DNA from: Ampullaceana balthica
Taxonomy: Eukaryota; Mollusca; Gastropoda; Lymnaeidae
Direction: 5' to 3'
Assembly: GCA_944989445.1 (NCBI GenBank)
Contig: CALYLW010000285.1
Coordinates: 1,681,299-1,745,298 of the forward strand
Length of the DNA: 64,000 bases
A program made the translations under genes and the position numbers. Under the pieces are notes generated by a model that searched no databases, had not been told where the DNA came from, and saw nothing but the letters and a program-made list of their open reading frames with translations. How positions within the stretch are numbered: position 1 is the stretch's first letter; every line of letters begins with the position of its first letter. Shown here piece by piece: positions 52,783 through 62,561 of the stretch.

Positions 52783-53143
52783 ATTAAATAAATAGAAGTA
52801 AAAAAAAGATTTTAAAAACCACGTTTTTATAAGCGGACTAAAAAGAAGAAAATAAGTTAAAACTTATTATTTCAAGTACTTCGATTTAATATGACTAAAA
52901 ACGTGGGGCGGGCGCTTATAAGGTTTAACATATGCTGTTCACTCATTCTCTCACTTATAAATCTATCCTTTGCCTTCTAAATTAGAAATCTTTAATTTTT
53001 ATACCAAACACCCGCCCCAAGTTTTTAGTCATATTAAATCGAAGTACTTGAACTAATAAGTTTTAACTTATTTTCTTCTTTTTAGTCCGCTTATAAAAAC
53101 GTGGTTTTTAAAAATATTTTTTTTACTTCTATTTATTTTATTC
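52783..53143. mobile_element. Long foldback (inverted-repeat) element
   Basis: The arms at about 52783-52912 and 53009-53143 are inverted with few changes: AAATAAATAGAAGTAAAAAA, ACCACGTTTTTATAAGCGGA, AAGTACTTCGATTTAATATG and ACTAAAAACGTGGGGCGGG have complements on the right. The spacer is about 100 bp. A diverged further copy of the right arm follows at about 53144-53240. No coding. Confidence 0.85.
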
Positions 53144-53244
53144 TTTTTAGTCAACTTATAACAACCTGGTATTTAAATATATTTTTTTACCTCTATTTTT
53201 TTTTACCTAACACCTCACGAGCGCCCGCCATACGTTTTAAAAAC

Positions 53245-53597
53245 AATGTGATGTGGTCACGGGGTGAACTCACGGATGTCAACAAAACGAATGTTATAGA
53301 TAAACTAAAAAGTTCAATAATTTAATAACGGTACATTCGATCGATCTGAAATTTTGATACAATGCATTGTCATCCAAGATCTATCTGTGGTAAAATTTTC
53401 AGATCTCTAGGACTATCAGAAGTGGTTCAATTTTACGTTAGCAGATTTGAAAAAATATTGGATAAACCAACAAACAAACCAACAAACAGGAACGAAAGCG
53501 AGTTAATAAAAACGTGGTAATATGGACTTTGCACTTAAGTTTTAGCATTTAGCATTATTCTGTAAGCAAGAACTAACAAATAAATTCTCGTTCTTTC
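53245..53597. other. Intergenic with dispersed repeat
   Basis: TCGATCGATCTGAAATTTTG near 53338 recalls the block at 1620-1690. No gene. Confidence 0.4.
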
Positions 53598-53782
53598 ACG
53601 TCCGGAATTCGGATGTAATATCTGTTGCCTGAGGAAACCAGGAAAACCAAAACTCTATCAACATTTAAAACTCTAATAAAAAATTCAAGACTAGACATAA
53701 ACCATAGATAAGTGCAGGACGCAATAATCTTCTATACAGAAGGAGCACCTGTGACAGATAAGATTATAAAAGATAATATAAG
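53598..53782 (+). mobile_element. LINE 3'-end fragment with tail, target of the hAT insertion
   Basis: Matches the LINE copy at 42693-43132 from the CCGGAATTCGG segment through ATAATCTTCTATACAGAAGG and a GATAAGATTATAAAAGATAA tail. The tail is immediately followed by the hAT element's target duplication. Confidence 0.75.
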
Positions 53783-56170
53783 CATGGGCGTCGCTAGGAA
53801 TTTTTCCAGGGGGGGGGGCAAAAAAACCCCCACTTTTTTATTTTAACTGACAATGCCATACAGGTACAATTTTCAATTAAATTCAAGTTCAGTATAAAAT
53901 AAGGGTCGAAAAAAGCCTTAGAAATTAATAAGACTTACAAATTAGTGCTGTAATAGCTAAAATACAACATTTATTAATGCATTTAATAAATTAAAAACTT
54001 AAGTTCTCACGAGAAAATTGAATTTTGCTGTGAAATAATATACGTGTACAAACTGCAGGATTACCAAGGATGGATATCAGAAATTTTTTTACAGGCTAAA
54101 AAAAAAGTCGAAAAGTAGACCAATCGCGGGATTCCGAAATGCCGTTATTAGAAGATTTTGGGGCGTCTGCAGCATCTGACTTATCATTGGCATTGAGGAC
54201 AACAGTACACGTTCAACAGCCAGACACAACTGAAGCAACTGTTCCTAATTTGATTGTCGCTGACACTTATTCATTTCCTAAATTGGATATTGGAAGGTAT
54301 GTCTGGACATACGACCTTTCAAATAAGTTGAAATTGCAGCTGATTCGTGATTGTTGGACCCTTGATAAAAATTATGATTTTAGAGCTGACAGTGAGGGAA
54401 ACAGAGTTTTTAGTTTTTAGATATGCATGGTTATCAGACTATTCACCGTGGCTTGTATACTCGCAAATGTTAATAGGTGCCTTTTGCAAATATTGCGTGT
54501 TGTTTCTGCAAAAAGTAATTCTATGAGTTCAGTGGGTATTTGTCATCAAACCATGTACAAAATATAAAGATTTCAACGAAGATGCACGTAGCAACCTGCA
54601 AAGCACATTATGGCACAAAGGCTCTCATGAAGATGCAAGCAATTTTATTTGCTTTATTGGAAGCCAAAGCAGTTTCTATAGATGAGCAGTTGGACTCATC
54701 ATTTAGAAGACAAATTCAAGAAAATCGCAACAAACTGGGTCCCATCATTTCTACAATCCTATTTTTCTGCATGCATGTTTTAGCACTTCGTGAAACAGAA
54801 TCAAATTCTGGTAATTTGTATGAACTGTTAGAGTTTCGTGTTGAATCTGGAGATGAAGTTCTTGGTAATCTTTTGTTAATTGGTTCTTGTAGTGCTGAGT
54901 ATGGTTCATCGACAAAACGCCCCGGACAAAACGGCCCCGACAATTGGGCTCCGACATAACGGCCCTGGACTAATAGATGGACTAATAGTAAAATTTACAA
55001 TCAAATATATTCGTATTTTTACTCACCTATTCAGTGTCAGGTTTAGCTAACAATAAACAATAATAATAACACCACAAAAGTGAATTTAATAGCCTTTACG
55101 CGAAATGGTACCAATAACGGTTGTTTGTTGACAAGAAACAATATAATAACGTCACAAGAAATAATTTTACAATTTTACCACTTTTTTAAGGGTGAAAAAA
55201 TTGACGAAAGCTTAAAATGCAAACAAAATTAATTTTTTTGTTAAAAAATGTTAACAATTTGTCTGGGGCCGTTTTGACCGGGGCCGTTATGTCGGGGCCA
55301 TTTTATCTGGGGTCGTTTGACGGGTAACCGCTGAGTGTATCTCGGCAACTACGCAAAACACTAAAATCGAAATTTGTGGGTCTCTCTTGCATGAAGACAT
55401 TGTTCGTGAAGCAAATAATTCAGTTGCATTTTCTATACTTGCCGACGAGACAAATGACATTTCGGGAGGCATTGAGCAGATGTCACTTGGTGTTAGATTT
55501 GTAAAATTAAGAACAAAATGGGAAAATGATGGTCACAGAAGAATTCCTGGGATATATTACAATTGTCAATAGAACAGCTGAAGGTTTAGCCAACACCATC
55601 ATTACTAATTCATTAGAATTTTGATTAAATATGACAATGCTTGTTGGTCAAGGATACTACGAATGTTCTACAATGGCAGGTAAAGAAGGAGGAGTCCAAG
55701 CAATAATTCGAAAAAAATACCCAAAGCAGCATTTTTACATTGCAGTTCACATAAACTAAATCTTGTTGTGAACGATTTAAATAATGTGAATGTTGTACGA
55801 AACACAATAGAAACAATTAAGTAAATTATAGTGTTTTTCCGAGAAAGTAATCAGCAAAGAAAACTTATTCTAAATGTTCCTTTGCTATGTGAAACTAGAT
55901 GGACACATAAATATAAAAGCTTGCGGATTTTTGCTGAAAATGTTACAGAAATTGTTAAACAACTGGAATATTTAGAACAATCAGTAATGTAATCAGTTAT
56001 ACTTGCAGATATAATTCTTTTTTATGTTTGATAAATGTAAACTGTCTTCCATGTAATAAACTTTCAGGAAATTTAGTTCAGTTTTATTGTAACAACTTTA
56101 TGACATTTTTATGATTTTTTTCTCAAATGTAGGGGGGCATCCCCCCTTGCCCCCCTTCCCTACGCCCATG
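53783..56170 (+). pseudogene. hAT transposon (Tip100/ZMYM1-like transposase), degenerate
   Basis: The ends CATGGGCGTCGCTAGGAATT and the inverse of CATGGGCGTAGGGAAGGGGG resemble hAT/Tip100 ends. AATATAAG flanks both sides (53775-53782 and 56171-56178), a perfect 8-bp target duplication. The plus strand keeps transposase pieces in shifted frames: RDCWTLDKNYDF; RYAWLSDYSPWLVYSQMLIG with AFCKYCVLF (TTF-type zinc finger region); FSILADETNDISG and QMSLGVRFV; VGQGYYECSTMAGKEGGVQA; and ETRWTHKYKSLRIFAEN (hAT catalytic region). Frameshifts and stops lie near 54417, 55568 and 55621, and a 427-bp element interrupts it at 54903-55329. The protein end seems shortened. It cannot encode an active transposase. 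Confidence 0.9.
54903..55329. mobile_element. 427-bp inverted-repeat element nested in the hAT copy
   Basis: The left end GGTTCATCGACAAAACGCCC and the right end (inverse of GGTTACCCGTCAAACGACCC) are inverted. Just inside each end, GACAAAACGGCCCC-like motifs are repeated. GCTGAGTAT (54894-54902) and GCTGAGTGT (55330-55338) match at 8 of 9 bases; a 9-bp duplication suggests a MULE-type transposase in trans. Non-coding. Confidence 0.8.
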
Positions 56171-56280
56171 AATATAAGATAGCATTTTCAAGTTAGAACT
56201 TCATCAAAAAGTCTGAAATAATTCCAAGTGTGTCGTTTCTCGCGGTAATGTCAAGGTTAAAAATAAACCCCTCTCTGATT

Positions 56281-56664
56281 TCTTAGAAAGCAAAGACAAT
56301 GAAAAAGTTCCTCTGTGTCGCGTGAATATCAGGGTATAATATAAAACTCTCATTTCTTACCTCGGCAAAGACAAGGAAAAAGTTCATCTGTGTCGCGTTA
56401 ATGTCAGGGTATAATATAAAACTCTCATTTCTTACCTCACCAAAGACAAGGAAAAAATTAATCTGTGTCGCGTGAATGTCAGGGTATAATATAAAACTCT
56501 CATTTCTTACCTCCCCAAAGACAAGGAAAAAGCTCATCTGTGTCGCGTGAATGTCAGGGTATAATATAAAACTCTCATTTCTTACCTCACCAAAGACAAG
56601 GAAAAAGTTCATCTGTGTCACGTGAATGTCAGGGTATAATATAAAACTCTCATTTCTTACCTCG
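56281..56664. repeat. 75-bp minisatellite overlapping the end of the GPCR exon
   Basis: About five units of 75 bp (boundaries CTTACCTC at 56356, 56431, 56506, 56581 and 56656). On the minus strand each unit contains CTTTTTCCTTGTCTTTG, then GAGGTAAGAAATGAG. The last unit is the end of the GPCR exon, so a GAG|GTAAGA donor-like site is present in each full unit. Confidence 0.93.
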
Positions 56665-56842
56665 GCAAAGACAAGGAAAAAGCTCGTCTGAACCTAGGAG
56701 ACATCCAAGCGTAGATCACCGGGTTTCCCGCGCTATTGATGTAGGTCACAAGCCTCGATATGGAAAGCAGATTGTAGAAAGGCTCATACCCGAGGCTCTC
56801 TAGATTTTGTTCCGGGGCAAAGGTCAGCCACATCGTGAGAAT
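56657..56842 (-). CDS. Neuropeptide-type GPCR, last recognised exon (TM7 and C-terminus)
   Basis: Begins after acceptor CATTGGCAG with ILTMWLTFAPEQ (end of TM6 and third extracellular loop), then ISRLVTYINSAGNPVIYAWM, which contains the TM7 NPxxY motif (NPVIY), and SPRFRRAF of helix 8. The frame joins in phase to the exon at 58451-58735. In the genomic frame it ends SLSLPR followed by TAA, but that TAA is part of a perfect donor GAG|GTAAGA, so the transcript may instead splice to a further C-terminal exon not recognised here. The C-tail would otherwise be short. The pattern resembles thyrotropin-releasing-hormone-receptor and ghrelin-receptor relatives; the ligand cannot be named. Confidence 0.85.
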   Translation of the reverse strand: MLTMWLTFAPEQNLESLGYEPFYNLLSISRLVTYINSAGNPVIYAWMSPRFRRAFSLSLPR

Positions 56843-58450
56843 CTGCCAATGACCAGTTTGAAATTGGGTTTTATTACAGAGATAGACGGACGTGAGTATG
56901 CCCCCCCCCTCCTCCCCAGAACTTATTAAAAGAGGCCACCCAATCTCGAGTGAGCTTAAGCACAGGTTTATGGTCAACTAACGGCCAGGCCAGTTTGTGG
57001 GTCAACCGGTCAACTGAACGAGACCTAATTACTGAAGGATATTTCCAGAAGATATCCCCCACGAATTTGGATGTTTAACAATAATTCGATTTTTGAATTA
57101 AATGTGCTCAAACCGTTTCATTTTGACTTTTAATATATTTTTTGCAGTTTTACGCAGATTTATTTTAGCAGAATATACAACCAGAGGTCCTATAATTTGT
57201 TTTAAATCGAGAATTTTTAAGATTATCACATTCAGTTATCCCTGAAATTTCATCTCCAACTTTCCATGAACTAAACATTTGTGGAGGGTTGTGGTTTCAC
57301 TCTTTGATCGGATAAACATCACTTTATAAAAATATTTAAAAATAATTCTGAATCAAATCAAACTGATGTCTTTTAGCAACATTAAAAAACATTTTTTTTT
57401 ACATACAACTAGCGTTGATTATAATAATAATGTGTTGTTCCATATACCTTCAATTAAATAAAATAACATTGATTACAACTAGACAAAAAATTGCTTCCCA
57501 AATGTAATAAATGCTTATCTGACTGCGTGATTATTATTATTATTTTCTTTGTTTAACTTTCAGTTGAAGAAAAAAAATCCCTTTTAAGAAAATTTCATAA
57601 TCGCATTAAACTAGAAAGAATACATTTTACAATTTTTTTTAAACCTGGCTATTTGATTACTGAATTAGCTATGAAGTTAAAGAAAATGCCGTTAAATTAA
57701 TTTCCACACCAGTGAACTTCGTGTTCGTCTGATTTTACGTCCAAGGAATAAATGGGGCATCGCGTTCAGCCTGTGGCATATATAAAAAAAAAGAAAGCGC
57801 AGGAAGTCAACACAACCAGGGCAGTGTTTCAGCTAAGAAGTCTTTCATGGAAGACAGACAAACAGACAGACAAGCAAGAGTGATGTTCTTATCCATTCTG
57901 TAGTCTGCTATTCAAGTGCCATTCTTATCCTATACCATGGCAGACAGACAAACAGACAGAGAGGCAAGAGAGATGTTCTTATCCATTCTGTAGTCTGCTA
58001 TTCAAGTACGTTTCCTATCCTATACCATGGTAAAAATCCTGATAAAATTGACTTCAGTATATGTAAAGAAAAAACAACTAAAAATGACCAGTTAAAAACC
58101 ATCTCCCTTCCCTTGCAGACTCCTGCTTCCCAGTGCCAAATAACAACATATGGCAGAATCGATGACCAAATTACTAGAGATATAACTGATTGGTTAAAAT
58201 AGAAAGCTTGGGTTAGGGTTTTTTCTTTCAATAAGTTTTTGCTATTTATTCATCTCTCAGCTACTTCTCCCCACCCCCTAAAAAACGACCCTCCCTACAC
58301 AGTCTAACGTCACCGACATTCTGTGTCAACGGTCATTAAGACCAGAGTTTGATCGACCCACCCAGAATGCACCATTAAAATAGCCGCAGACGAAAGAAAT
58401 GCAAATAGAAAATAATAGCTTTTAAGAACGTAGAATTTTATCAACGCTAC
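56843..58450. other. GPCR intron
   Basis: Between the two GPCR exons. It contains a 90-bp tandem duplication at about 57852-58030 (AGACAGACAAACAGACAGA, then GATGTTCTTATCCATTCTGT). Otherwise AT-rich, no exon seen. Confidence 0.6.
57852..58030. repeat. 90-bp tandem duplication
   Basis: Units start at 57852 and 57942 and share CCATTCTGTAGTCTGCTATT. Confidence 0.88.
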
Positions 58451-58735
58451 CTTAAAAGGCATGAGACAGACGAAGAAGAGGACCACAATGGCGACCATCA
58501 TGCGCGTCACCTGGCGGCGACTCCTGGCAGTGGATGGGTGGATGCCATACTCCGGCTTCTCCTTGCTCACGATCCCCTTCATACACAAGGTCTCGCCGCC
58601 CCCGAGTCTCCTCAGAGCCCTGATCACAGAGGTGTAGATGAAGACGAGGAGAATGAGGGGCAGGACGAACATGAGGCCGAAGATGACGGCCACGAATATT
58701 CGGGAATGTAGTTTGTAGGCTTTGGTCCTGCATGC
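58451..58735 (-). CDS. Neuropeptide-type GPCR, exon with TM5, third loop and TM6
   Basis: Acceptor CATTACAG, donor AAG|GTAGC, 95 codons in phase 0. It encodes RIFVAVIFGLMFVLPLILLV (TM5, with the conserved Pro), a third intracellular loop rich in Arg/Lys with SRRQVTRMM before TM6, and VAIVVLFFVCLMPFK (TM6). The TM6 CWxP signature reads CLMP, with Leu for Trp. Rhodopsin-family receptors of this kind sit in the plasma membrane and signal through G proteins bound at the third loop. The exons for TM1-TM4 should lie at higher coordinates; none was recognised up to 64000, so the gene is 5'-partial here. Confidence 0.88.
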
Positions 58736-59284
58736 CTGTAATGATACAGAAGGAATTTCTGAAAAATTCAGACTGGGAATCCCCGCACAAAGAAGTTATT
58801 TTAGAATATGATAAGTAATTCCCGAAGAAACTAAAACTAAAAATAAATACCTATTCCAATATTATGTCATTGAGCTCATACAGTGCATAGGTTTTAAATA
58901 AATATTGATATCGCAAGCAATCGGGTATTTACAGTAACGCGTCAACACATTCACATTTTTCAAATCAACTGCAGAATAAACTTATTTTTAGAGCAAAAAT
59001 TGCATTTATTTCCACGTTGTACTTGTACATTTAGAACTGACTTGTGTCGGATTCATAAAAAAACAACAAGCTGTTTTCTAAGAAACAGAAGGAAGATAAT
59101 CCGTCCTGTCTTCCATGAATTTCTATCTCTTGATTATGAGATCCAACAATTAGTTACCTTTTCTTAAAAATAGATTTTTTGTTGTTGTCTTTGTAAACTT
59201 AATTCCAAGTGCCGGTCTATTGCTCATTTTATTCAAATTAAAATTTCAGGACGTTTAAAAGCAACAAAATATTTTTTCATGAGA
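58736..59284. other. GPCR intron, upstream part
   Basis: AT-rich, no upstream exon recognised. Confidence 0.4.
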
Positions 59285-59880
59285 GTTAATCATCTTTGCC
59301 ATGTGTGTTCAGTTGTTCCGTGATTAAAGCCACGGTGATGAAGAACTAGGAGTTAATCGTCTTTGACACGTGTGTTCAGTTGTTCCGTGATTAAATCAAG
59401 CCACAGTGATGAAGGACTAGGAGTTAATCATCTTTGCCATGTGTGTCCAGTTGTTCCGTGATTAAAGCCACGGTGATGAAGGACTAGAGGTTAATCGTCT
59501 TTGACACGTGTGTTCAGTTGTTCCGTGATTAAAGCCACGGTGATGAAGGACTAGGAGTTAATCGTCTTTGACACGTGTGTTCAGTTGTTCCGTGATTAAA
59601 TAAAGCCACGGTGATGAAGGACTAGGAGTTAATCGTCTTTGACACGTGTGTGCAGTTGTTCCGTGATTAAATAAAGCCACGGTGATGAAGGACTAGGAGT
59701 TAATCGTCTTTGACACGTGTGTGCAGTTGTTCCGTGATTAAAGCCACGGTGATGAAGGACTAGGAGTTAATCGTCTTTGACACGTGTGTTCAGTTGTTCC
59801 GTGATTAAAGCCACTGTGATGAAGGACTAGGAGTTAATCGTCTTTGCCATGTGTGTTCAGTTGTTACTTGATTAAAGCCA
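59285..59880. repeat. About 68-bp minisatellite, about 9 units
   Basis: Unit GTTAATCGTCTTTGACACGT, GTGTTCAGTTGTTCCGTGAT, TAAAGCCACGGTGATGAAGG, ACTAGGA, with a 4-bp AAAT-type insertion in some copies. Confidence 0.95.
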
Positions 59881-60026
59881 CGAAAGATCCTAATGTTGTT
59901 GGAGGACTTGGAGGCGGTAACAGTCACAGTGGTGGTGTTCTTTACATTCGTGTTTGTGTGCTCAACAGCCCACATCAATACATTTTATACATGGTGAGCA
60001 GTGAGTACACAGCAGTCAGCAGTGAG

Positions 60027-60602
60027 CAGAGGCGTCACTAGGGTGGGTGTAAACCAAGGCGGTAGCTCATGGTGTCACCCCCCTCACTACTTATCCCATC
60101 CTTAAATGACGTCACGTGATGTTGGCCAATTTTAACTCGTCATACTTCGTCACAAAAACATAGACCCTCCTCCAATATGACGTCACAAAGCAAGAAAAGC
60201 CGTATTTTCGAATTGAAAAGTAGCATGCTGCAAATTATTTATGTCATTTAAATATGTATTAAGTGTAAGTCTTCTATCTAATATCGTAACACATTGAAAA
60301 CGTCATTAAAAGAATTGTAAGCAATCAAATATGTAAGTTGATCTTTTATTTAAATTTGCGCGTTTTTGATGTGACATCACATTTTTAAACACCCCCTCCC
60401 TCTTGTCACACATCGTTACAAATGCGTGACCTTCACTTTTTTTTTAGGCACGTGACGTCATTTATGGACGGCCCCTAACCCATAGAACTCCCCCGAGTCT
60501 TCCAGTGCCAAATAAAGGAAACATACAGAATTTTACATTTTGGTGTCACCCTTTGTGATGGTGTCAGCCAGTGCGGTCAGCACCCCTCTAGTGACGCCAC
60601 TG
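60027..60602. mobile_element. Compact hAT/Tip100-like MITE, parent form of the 48-51 kb array
   Basis: The left end CAGAGGCGTCACTAGGGTGG and the right end (inverse of CAGTGGCGTCACTAGAGGGG) are inverted. The interior has GGCGGTAGCTCATGGTGTCA, CCCATAGAACTCC and TTTTGGTGTCACCCTTTGTG once each, the segments that are amplified at 47942-51517. It is split by a GGGGCCGTCC-family MITE at about 60095-60475. The 8-bp flanks do not match. Confidence 0.65.
60095..60475. mobile_element. GGGGCCGTCC-family MITE nested in the Tip100-like MITE
   Basis: The right end is the inverse of GGGGCCGTCCATAAATGACG; the left end is decayed (CCATCCTTAAATGACGTCAC). It lies between two parts of the surrounding element. 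Confidence 0.65.
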
Positions 60603-61423
60603 CTTAGTGTAACCTACTAATTAATTTCATGACGATGACCCGTAAAATAGCACACAACAAAAGAGCGCAGATGAATATTGGAGGCGATCGTTCTAATCGA
60701 TGCTAATGTTTCAAGATGGGCTACCACTACCAACGAGGTACAGCGCTCTTATGTTTGCACCAATTTGTCGTAGCTCTTTCATCGTGCGCTCTTTAATGAC
60801 ATGTAACAAAAATTTAAAGAAAGAAAAATCGTAAACCAGAAGCACGCTAACTTTCTAATAAAAAATTTCTTTATTTCTTAATTGAATGAAGTTTTTTAAA
60901 GTTTAAATCTTGTCTGTCATACTTGAAGAATATATATATTTTTTAAAGTTTCGTTAAACTTTTCAACGTGTCCAAAATTTAAGTGTAATTTTGCATACTT
61001 TTGTAACTTCAAAAAATAAGGTCAATCATTATTAAATAATTATTTAAGCTGGGAAAGCAATAACGTGGCATTTTTTTTACTCAAAAATAATTCAAGGTAA
61101 ACTCTCACAATCTTTCCCTCTATGAAAAAAATTAAATAAAGGATTCATTTGCTTACCTTTACTGCTGCAAGAATGTTTAATTATGAATTGTAGACAACAT
61201 AATTGAATGCAACAGATTATATCTTCAAAATATGCTATATATACTATATAATGGTCAGACAAAACTTTTTTCAACGTAAAAAGAAATTCGTCACTGCTGT
61301 TGCGCAGGTTCGGTTCTGATAATTTAAGTTTCATAGAGTAGTTTATAGGGGGGGGGGTACCCGCTAAGATCTTGATCCGTTGTTTAGAAAGATCGTAACC
61401 CGAATTTCAGTGTAAGTGGGAAC
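60603..61423. other. Intergenic or intronic, nothing recognised
   Basis: AT-rich sequence. No exon of the GPCR seen. Confidence 0.4.
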
Positions 61424-61454
61424 ATTATATATATATATATATATATATATATAC
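61424..61454. repeat. (AT)n microsatellite
   Basis: Pure AT dinucleotide run. Confidence 0.93.
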
Positions 61455-61583
61455 TGTAAAGTACTGTTCATACAATGATAGAACAAAATGTAACAGTTAA
61501 CGACATACAAAGGTATTTTAAAAAAGAGAAAACAAATCCTTACCACATGAAAACAATTTTTTAAAAGAAAAAGATGAAACAGT

Positions 61584-61602
61584 AGAGAGAGAGAGAAAGG
61601 AA

Positions 61603-61633
<31 letters not shown>

Positions 61634-61674
61634 GGGAGAGAAGGAGAGAGAGGGAGAGAGAGGGAGAGAGAGGC
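61584..61674. repeat. (GA)n/(GT)n compound microsatellite
   Basis: GAGA runs, a GTGTGT run and AGAGAGAGGG units. Frames across it are low complexity. Confidence 0.92.
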
Positions 61675-61679
61675 TGTGT

Positions 61680-62490
61680 AAACAACCAAAGTGGCGTATG
61701 TAACGAGACTGAACGTCTTCCTCTCCCTACAACCACAATAAAATGTATTCTTTCCGCCGCGCGCCCGAAATATAAAAACAGTTAATGACATAAAACGTAT
61801 TTAAAATAGAGAAAACAATTTGTTACCCCATGAAAAAAAGTTTTTAAAAAACCACATTTAAAAAGACGGAATAATAAGTAATATTTTTTTTATTTTATTT
61901 TTATGGGGACTCGTTCTTAACCACGAAACAGCGTAAGTCGGGTATGTGAACGTCGTAACCCGAGGACTACCTGTATATGAACATGCATATCTATGCTTGC
62001 ACGCCTTTAAAAATGTATAATGTATATAAACAAAAATATTTACTCAAAGACATTTAATTCATAATTTTCATCTAAAAAGAACACAATAAAGAACACCCAT
62101 CTTTTGATTATATTTTTTTGTTGGGCAGGAAAATCGTATCCCCCCTCCACTGTGGTGGAAGGAGAAGTGAAGTGGGGTTCTTCCATGGTGTAAGCATGTC
62201 AAAGGCCAGTTGGCTTTATGTCAATTCAAAGAAAAAACTCGCCTCTCATATGTCCAGCCTTTTCTTACTTAAATTTCTCTCTGGTGCGGCTTTTACTTTT
62301 CCTGTCTTTTTTTCCTTACTTGCTTTATTGTTGTTTGTTGGGACTGTTTTATTATTGCATGTAAACTGTATTTTATTTTATTTAAAAAATGTTCACGTTT
62401 ATCGTATTATATTTTATTTCGTTATTTCTTTCTAGGTGAAAAAAGTGGGTTCTCATTTTTTAAATATTTTTTTTTCGTTCAAAGTAAAAT
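61680..62490. other. Intergenic or intronic, nothing recognised
   Basis: AT-rich. No exon or repeat family recognised. Confidence 0.4.
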
Positions 62491-62496
62491 TTTAGA

Positions 62497-62561
62497 TTTG
62501 GGTGCCACTACCTGAGGGTGTCTACCGGGGCGGTCTGCCCCCCCCCCTAGTGAAGCCACTG
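62497..62561. mobile_element. End fragment of the Tip100-like MITE
   Basis: GGGGCGGTCTGCCCCCCCCC then CTAGTGAAGCCACTG matches the right end of the element at 60027-60602. It abuts the 21-bp array. Confidence 0.5.

Noticed and set aside
54540..54959. 139-codon plus frame
   Set aside because: It crosses frames of the decayed hAT transposase and runs into the nested 427-bp element; not a gene.
56283..56621. 112-codon minus frame with a 25-residue repeat
   Set aside because: It is intronic or 3' sequence made of the 75-bp array. No start context or homology; kept only as a finding about splice donors.
58310..58450. Extension of the GPCR exon beyond the donor at 58450
   Set aside because: The extended frame reads non-GPCR sequence, while splicing at AAG|GTAGC joins in phase to the exon with the NPxxY motif.
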